Shown here: piece by piece, positions 59,802-64,000 of the stretch | How positions within the stretch are numbered: the stretch's first letter is position 1 | Layout: the number at the start of each line of letters is the position of its first letter | Assembly (NCBI GenBank): GCA_965279405.1 | Contig: OZ257157.1 | Coordinates: 868,001-932,000, forward strand | Direction: 5' to 3' | Source: CBDDIP01 sp965279405 | Lineage (GTDB): Bacteria > Actinomycetota > Acidimicrobiia > Acidimicrobiales > Ilumatobacteraceae | Length of the DNA: 64,000 bases | The notes under the pieces: generated by a model | The model's input: only the letters and a program-made list of their open reading frames with translations | The model's database searches: none | What the model was told of the DNA's origin: nothing | Translations under genes and position numbers: made by a program

Positions 59802-62006
59802 TCAGGTCACCAGCGGGACGAGGGCGGCCTCGAGCAACGGCGCCAGCGACTCGGAGGCGGGCGGGGTGAGGTGGTTGCGGTCGCGGTAGATGAGCAGATC
59901 GCCGATGATGATCGGGCACGCGTTCGGTGTGCACAGCCAGTCGCTGGTGTCGATCGTGTGCGCACCGAACTGGGCGGCCAGCTCGGCCTCCACCTGCAGG
60001 CGCGGTAACCGCACCGCGTAGCTGCGCGGGCTGACGCATGCGCCGACGTTGCGCAGGTGCTCGGCGAGGCACTGCGGGATGTTGTTCTGCTCGGTCGGCG
60101 TGTCGCCGAGGATGACGACCTTCGACGCCAGATCGCCGAGCGTCGTCATCGTCGTCGTCATCCCGTTGCGCCACAGCGTGTTGCCACCGGCCGAGCCATC
60201 GGGCGGCTCGTAGTGGTACCCGGTGAGGATGATCAGGTCCGGTCGCTCGGCGTTGATCTTCGCCAGCGCTTGATCGCGCCAGGTGTTGCAGCCGTTGGTG
60301 GCGTTGTTGCGCAGCGGCTGCTCGGACGGCGGGCAGCCCTTCTTGCTGTAGAAGAGCAGGCGCCAGTGACGGGCGAGCGAGATCTTCTGCAGCGCGGGGT
60401 ACCAGTGCGCAGCGTGCGAGTCGCCGAGGATGGCAACGGTCGTCGACGAGGTCGGGTCGCCGTAGATGCACACCGGCAGGTCGGTCTGGCCGGGGTCGAG
60501 CACGCAGCCGTCGTCGTAGAGCGCAGGCAGGTCGCCGAGCACCTTGCTCAGGCTCGGTCGCAGGTTCGACGGCACCGCCGAGGTCGTCAGGCCCTGCTCG
60601 AGCAGCTGCTGCTGCAGGACGATCAGGTCGGCGAGCTGCGGGCCCGCCGGCACCGTGGTGGTGGTCGTCGTCGATCCGGTGGTCGTGGTCTCGCCGGGCA
60701 ACGTCGTCCCGGCAGGCAGGGTCTCGCCGGTGTCGGGCGTCGTGACGGGTGTGGTGGCCGACGGGATGCTCAGGTCGGGAAGCGTCAGCGCCGCTGCTTC
60801 ACCGCCGCCTTCCAGACGCTTCGGGTTGGCCAGGAACAGACCCGCCACGAGCGCGGTGACGGCCAGCAACGACACGCCGGTGAGCAGGCTGCGGCGCGGG
60901 AGGGCGGACAGCCACGACGAGTGGCGCACCGGGTTCTCCACCAGCCAGTGGCTGAGCGCGGCGGCGACGATCGAGCCGGCGACGACCGCGACGCGGGCGC
61001 CGACCGAGAGCGGGCCCCACTTGGACGCGATCAGCACCAGGGCCGGCCAGTGCCACAGGTAGATCGCGTACGAGCGCTGCCCGATCCACACCATCGGCTT
61101 CCAGCCGAGCACGGCGCGCAGCGCGCCCGGGGCCGCGAGCGACGACCCGGCGGCGATCAGCAGCGCCGTGCCGAGGACCGGGACTGCCGCCGTCGCGCCG
61201 GGGAACGTGGTGGTCGAGTCGTAGCCCACGGCGACGGCGATGACGAGGCCGAGCCCGATCACCGCCATCGGCAGCACGAGCGCCCGACGGACCCTCTGCA
61301 GCGAGGCGATCGACACGGCGAGCAGCGCACCGGTGAGCAGCTCCCACGCTCGCGACGGCAGCGAGTAGAACGCCCACGGCCGCTCGTGATCGGTGAGCCA
61401 CAGGCTGGCCACGGCGCTGCCGGCCCACAGCACGGCGATCACCAGCGTCAGCTCGCTGCGCAAGCGACGGGCGATGCGGGCCAGCCCCCACACCATCAAC
61501 GGCCAGACGACGTAGAACTGCTCCTCGACGGCGAGCGACCAGAAGTGCAGCAGCGGCGACTTGGCCAGATCGGTGTCGAAGTAGCCACCGTCGCCGTGTG
61601 CCTCGCGGAAGGCGAACACGTAGTTGACGAAGAACGCGCACGCAGCCGCCGCGTCTCGTGCCAGATCGCCGAGCAGCAAGGGCGGGAACAGCCACTGCGC
61701 GGCGATCAAGGTGACGAGCACGACGAGGCACGACGCCGGCAGCAGGCGGCGCGCCCGACGGGCCCAGAAGTTGGGCAACGAGATCGTGCCGGTGCGGGCC
61801 ACCTCGCCGAGCAGCAGCGAGGTGATCAGGAAGCCGGAGACGACGAAGAAGACGTCGACGCCGATGAAGCCACCGGAGAACGGACCGATCTCTGCGTGGA
61901 ACAGGACGACCAGCACCACGGCAACGGCGCGCAGACCCTCGATGTCGGCACGAAAGCCAGTCGGAGGGATGGAGAACGGCTCGATCACCTGCGCCGTCGG
62001 CGCCAC
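59802..62006 (-). CDS. Membrane acyltransferase-3 / SGNH hydrolase fusion (OafA-like), second copy
   Basis: The 734-residue protein has the acyltransferase-3 domain (ADIEGLRAVAVVLVVLFHAEI, FFVVSGFLITSLLL, LHFWSLAVEEQFYVVWP) with about ten helices. A Thr-rich linker at about 415-450 precedes an extracytoplasmic SGNH domain with VAILGDSHAAHW and DRNHLTPPAS as its catalytic ends. It probably O-acylates a surface polysaccharide or cell-wall glycan. It is the same architecture as the protein at 30269-32299 but diverged, so the two may serve different positions or polymers. Confidence 0.92.
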   Translation of the reverse strand: MAPTAQVIEPFSIPPTGFRADIEGLRAVAVVLVVLFHAEIGPFSGGFIGVDVFFVVSGFLITSLLLGEVARTGTISLPNFWARRARRLLPASCLVVLVTLIAAQWLFPPLLLGDLARDAAAACAFFVNYVFAFREAHGDGGYFDTDLAKSPLLHFWSLAVEEQFYVVWPLMVWGLARIARRLRSELTLVIAVLWAGSAVASLWLTDHERPWAFYSLPSRAWELLTGALLAVSIASLQRVRRALVLPMAVIGLGLVIAVAVGYDSTTTFPGATAAVPVLGTALLIAAGSSLAAPGALRAVLGWKPMVWIGQRSYAIYLWHWPALVLIASKWGPLSVGARVAVVAGSIVAAALSHWLVENPVRHSSWLSALPRRSLLTGVSLLAVTALVAGLFLANPKRLEGGGEAAALTLPDLSIPSATTPVTTPDTGETLPAGTTLPGETTTTGSTTTTTTVPAGPQLADLIVLQQQLLEQGLTTSAVPSNLRPSLSKVLGDLPALYDDGCVLDPGQTDLPVCIYGDPTSSTTVAILGDSHAAHWYPALQKISLARHWRLLFYSKKGCPPSEQPLRNNATNGCNTWRDQALAKINAERPDLIILTGYHYEPPDGSAGGNTLWRNGMTTTMTTLGDLASKVVILGDTPTEQNNIPQCLAEHLRNVGACVSPRSYAVRLPRLQVEAELAAQFGAHTIDTSDWLCTPNACPIIIGDLLIYRDRNHLTPPASESLAPLLEAALVPLVT

Positions 62007-62065
62007 GGTGATCAGCGGGTCGACGGAGTTGAACGTGCCGATCGGAGGAGCTTAGTGAGCCGGCG

Positions 62066-63280
62066 TCAGCCGGGCCGGGCGATGCCGACGACCTTGCTCC
62101 AGTTCACTGTGGAGATCGAAACGAGTTTGCCTGTGGCCGGTGCATGGATCAGCTGACCGTTGCCGATGTAGATGGCCACGTGGCCGATCGGGCTCTTGTA
62201 GAACAGCAGGTCGCCAGGCTGGATCTGGGCTTGCGTGACGTGCGGCAAGGAGGCGTACTGCATTCCGGACTGATGCGGCAGCGAGACGCCCGCTTTCGCC
62301 CAGACCCACATCGTCAGGCCGGAGCAGTCAAAGCCCACGGCCGGGTCAGCCTTGAAGGCAACGTACGGAACACCCAGCATTGAGTAGGCAGCGGCGACTG
62401 CGATGCCCGCTCGGGACGACGGCGGCGGAGCCGACGGCTGCTGGGGCGGCTGCGTGGTCGGCGGCGCCGTGGCGCCACCGCCGCCGCCGCCACCGGAAGG
62501 CGGGTTGGTGGTGGGCGTCGTCGTGCTGCCGCCACCGGTGCTGCCACCGCCGGTGTTGCCACCGCCGCGGGGCGGCTGGGTGGTCGCGGTGACTGCGTTC
62601 TTGGCTGCGTCGGCGTTCGCCCGGTCGACGGCTTGCTGGACGACCTCGGCATCGCGGCGGGCCTGCTCCTGGGCGATTGCGTCACCGAGGTCGGCCTGCG
62701 CTTGCGCGTAGATCTCCTTGTACTGCGTTTCCAGCTTCTGGCCGGCGGCCATCTTGCTGTCGAGCGTGGCGATCAGCTGATCGAGCTCCTTGTGCTTCGC
62801 ATCGAGATCGGTGCGCTGATCCTGCAGGTCGCTGATCAGGCCCTGCAGTTGATCGGCGTTGGCATCACCCGTGTCGAAGGCGACGGAGTTGAGCTGGGTG
62901 CGCTGCTGGTCTTCGACGTACGAGCTGGCGCTGCTGAACAGCGGGCTGAGCTCGAAGCCACCGCCCGACGTGTACTTGTTGACGGCGATCTGGGCCAGCT
63001 CGTCCTGCAACTTGGTGAGCTCGCCCTGCTGGGCGTTGACCTTCACCTCGGCGGCGGCGATCTCCTGATCGAGCGCATCCTTGCGGTCCATCGCCGCGCC
63101 GTAGTCCTCGTCCAGCTGACCGATCTGGTTCTGGATGTCCTCCAGCTGGTTGGCGATGCGGTCGACCTTCGCCTGTTGCGACTCGACCCCATCGGCTTGA
63201 GCTGCCTGCAGCGTGGTGAAGAGACCCGCCAGCGCGATGGCCGCGCCGAACAGGAGACGAGAACGAGAGGAAGACACCAT
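62066..63280 (-). CDS. NlpC/P60 peptidoglycan endopeptidase with coiled-coil domain (RipA-like)
   Basis: The 404-residue exported protein has a signal peptide ending near AQA-DG and a long coiled coil at about 35-215. A Pro/Gly/Thr-rich linker (about 230-285) precedes a C-terminal NlpC/P60 domain with catalytic Cys in FDCSGLTMWVWAKAG and His in GHVAIYIGNGQLIHAP. It cleaves peptide stems of peptidoglycan, probably at cell separation, with the coiled coil holding it inactive or binding an FtsEX-like activator. The 128-bp gap upstream shows no gene. Confidence 0.93.
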   Translation of the reverse strand: MVSSSRSRLLFGAAIALAGLFTTLQAAQADGVESQQAKVDRIANQLEDIQNQIGQLDEDYGAAMDRKDALDQEIAAAEVKVNAQQGELTKLQDELAQIAVNKYTSGGGFELSPLFSSASSYVEDQQRTQLNSVAFDTGDANADQLQGLISDLQDQRTDLDAKHKELDQLIATLDSKMAAGQKLETQYKEIYAQAQADLGDAIAQEQARRDAEVVQQAVDRANADAAKNAVTATTQPPRGGGNTGGGSTGGGSTTTPTTNPPSGGGGGGGATAPPTTQPPQQPSAPPPSSRAGIAVAAAYSMLGVPYVAFKADPAVGFDCSGLTMWVWAKAGVSLPHQSGMQYASLPHVTQAQIQPGDLLFYKSPIGHVAIYIGNGQLIHAPATGKLVSISTVNWSKVVGIARPG

Positions 63281-63408
63281 GACGGACGAGAGGTTACCAA
63301 TGTTACGAACCTGTTGCGAACCAGGCGCCCTCCGTCACACGTGCGGGGCGGTGGGCCAGGAGGTCGTCGAGCGCTGGCGAGCGTGAGCGGAGGTCAACAG
63401 GTTCACGG

Positions 63409-64000
63409 CTACTCCCACTCGATGGTGCCGGGGGGCTTGGAGGTGATGTCGTAGACGACCCGGTTGATGCCGCGGACCTCGTTGATGATCCGGCTCGACA
63501 TCGTCTCCAACAAGTCGTACGGAAGTCGCGCCCAATCGGCGGTCATCGCATCGTCACTCGTGACGGCGCGGATGATGATCGGGTTCTCGTAGGTCCGCTC
63601 GTCACCCATCACGCCCACCGAGCGGATGTCGGCGAGCACGGCGAACGACTGCCACAGCTCGCGCTCGAGGCCCGCCTTGGCGATCTCTTCGCGCACGATC
63701 GCGTCAGCGTGCTGGAGGACGGCGACGCGCTCGGGCGTCACCTCGCCGATGATCCGCACACCGAGGCCGGGGCCGGGGAACGGCTGGCGCAACACGATCT
63801 CGTCGGGCAGGCCGAGCTCGTGGCCGAGCTTGCGCACCTCGTCCTTGAACAGGCTGCGCAACGGCTCGACGAGCTTGAGCGTCATGTCTTCCGGCAGACC
63901 GCCGACGTTGTGGTGGCTCTTGATGACGGCAGCCGTACCGTCGCTACCACCGCTCTCGATGACGTCTGGGTAGAGCGTTCCCTGCACGAGGAACTCGGCG
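63409..64000 (-). CDS. guaA: GMP synthase, C-terminal part
   Basis: The gene runs off the window end; about 196 C-terminal codons are present. Recognisable parts are FLVQGTLYPDVIES, KSHHNVGGLPEDM, LRQPFPGPGLGVRIIGE and the closing ITSKPPGTIEWE. These are the ATP-pyrophosphatase tail and the dimerisation domain of GuaA, which makes GMP from XMP and glutamine. It is a core gene and a good anchor for phylogeny. Confidence 0.97.
   Translation of the reverse strand, partial: AEFLVQGTLYPDVIESGGSDGTAAVIKSHHNVGGLPEDMTLKLVEPLRSLFKDEVRKLGHELGLPDEIVLRQPFPGPGLGVRIIGEVTPERVAVLQHADAIVREEIAKAGLERELWQSFAVLADIRSVGVMGDERTYENPIIIRAVTSDDAMTADWARLPYDLLETMSSRIINEVRGINRVVYDITSKPPGTIEWE

Noticed and set aside
63281..63408. 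A c-di-AMP riboswitch upstream of the NlpC/P60 gene
   Set aside because: Such riboswitches often precede these genes in Actinobacteria, but the 128-bp gap is too short and I see no matching conserved core.

Overview
The window is high-GC DNA (roughly two thirds G+C) with tightly packed genes, frequent 1-4 bp gene overlaps, GTG/TTG starts, threonine-rich linkers in exported proteins, a class E sortase, a mycofactocin locus and a HelD-type helicase. Together these point to an actinobacterium, most likely an Acidimicrobiia-like lineage (Ilumatobacter and relatives). That placement is inferred from gene content only. I saw no rRNA, tRNA, CRISPR array, insertion sequence or prophage.

Layout. 1-2190: the end of a cell-envelope glycosyltransferase, methyltransferase and toroid-protein operon. 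2219-5110: a VOC protein, a GNAT acetyltransferase and a GAF/SpoIIE phosphatase. 5136-15220: a catabolic island of two converging operons. The plus-strand operon encodes a molybdenum hydroxylase (FAD subunit plus fused FeS/Mo subunit), a 6-hydroxynicotinate reductase homologue, a UPF0280 protein and a MarR regulator. The minus-strand operon encodes an alpha/beta hydrolase, a nicotinamidase, an 'amino acid synthesis' family protein and an enamidase. Read together, these give nicotinamide -> nicotinate -> 6-hydroxynicotinate -> tetrahydro-6-oxonicotinate -> 2-formylglutarate, a reductive route best known from the anaerobe Eubacterium barkeri.

15386-25124: an AbiEi-like/Fic fusion, purU, a lamin-tail-domain surface protein, a lipoprotein, an acyl-CoA-dehydrogenase-like enzyme with a divergent HxlR regulator, and a HelD-like helicase. 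25145-34194: a patatin-like membrane protein followed directly by mftA, mftB, mftC and plsY; then an acyltransferase/SGNH membrane enzyme on the other strand and a mycofactocin-type OYE/FadH reductase. mftD, mftE, mftF and mftR are not in the window. 34281-39052: a double-methyltransferase protein, a GT2 glycosyltransferase and a class E sortase.

39072-46481: an FtsX-type permease, an ABC-2 exporter, an ArsR-type repressor operon with a clear leaderless promoter and operator, an SDR, and an unusual HAD phosphatase-transmembrane-GH18 fusion. 46468-52071: a DJ-1/PfpI protein, a DUF4242 protein, a LuxR regulator with a shortened ATPase core, and a pirin/LLM-oxidoreductase/VOC operon. 52028-52515 looks like a frameshifted membrane gene. 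52703-64000: acyl-CoA ligase plus amidase, a flotillin-like SPFH protein, dienelactone hydrolase plus APH-type kinase, a second acyltransferase/SGNH enzyme, an NlpC/P60 hydrolase and the C-terminus of guaA.
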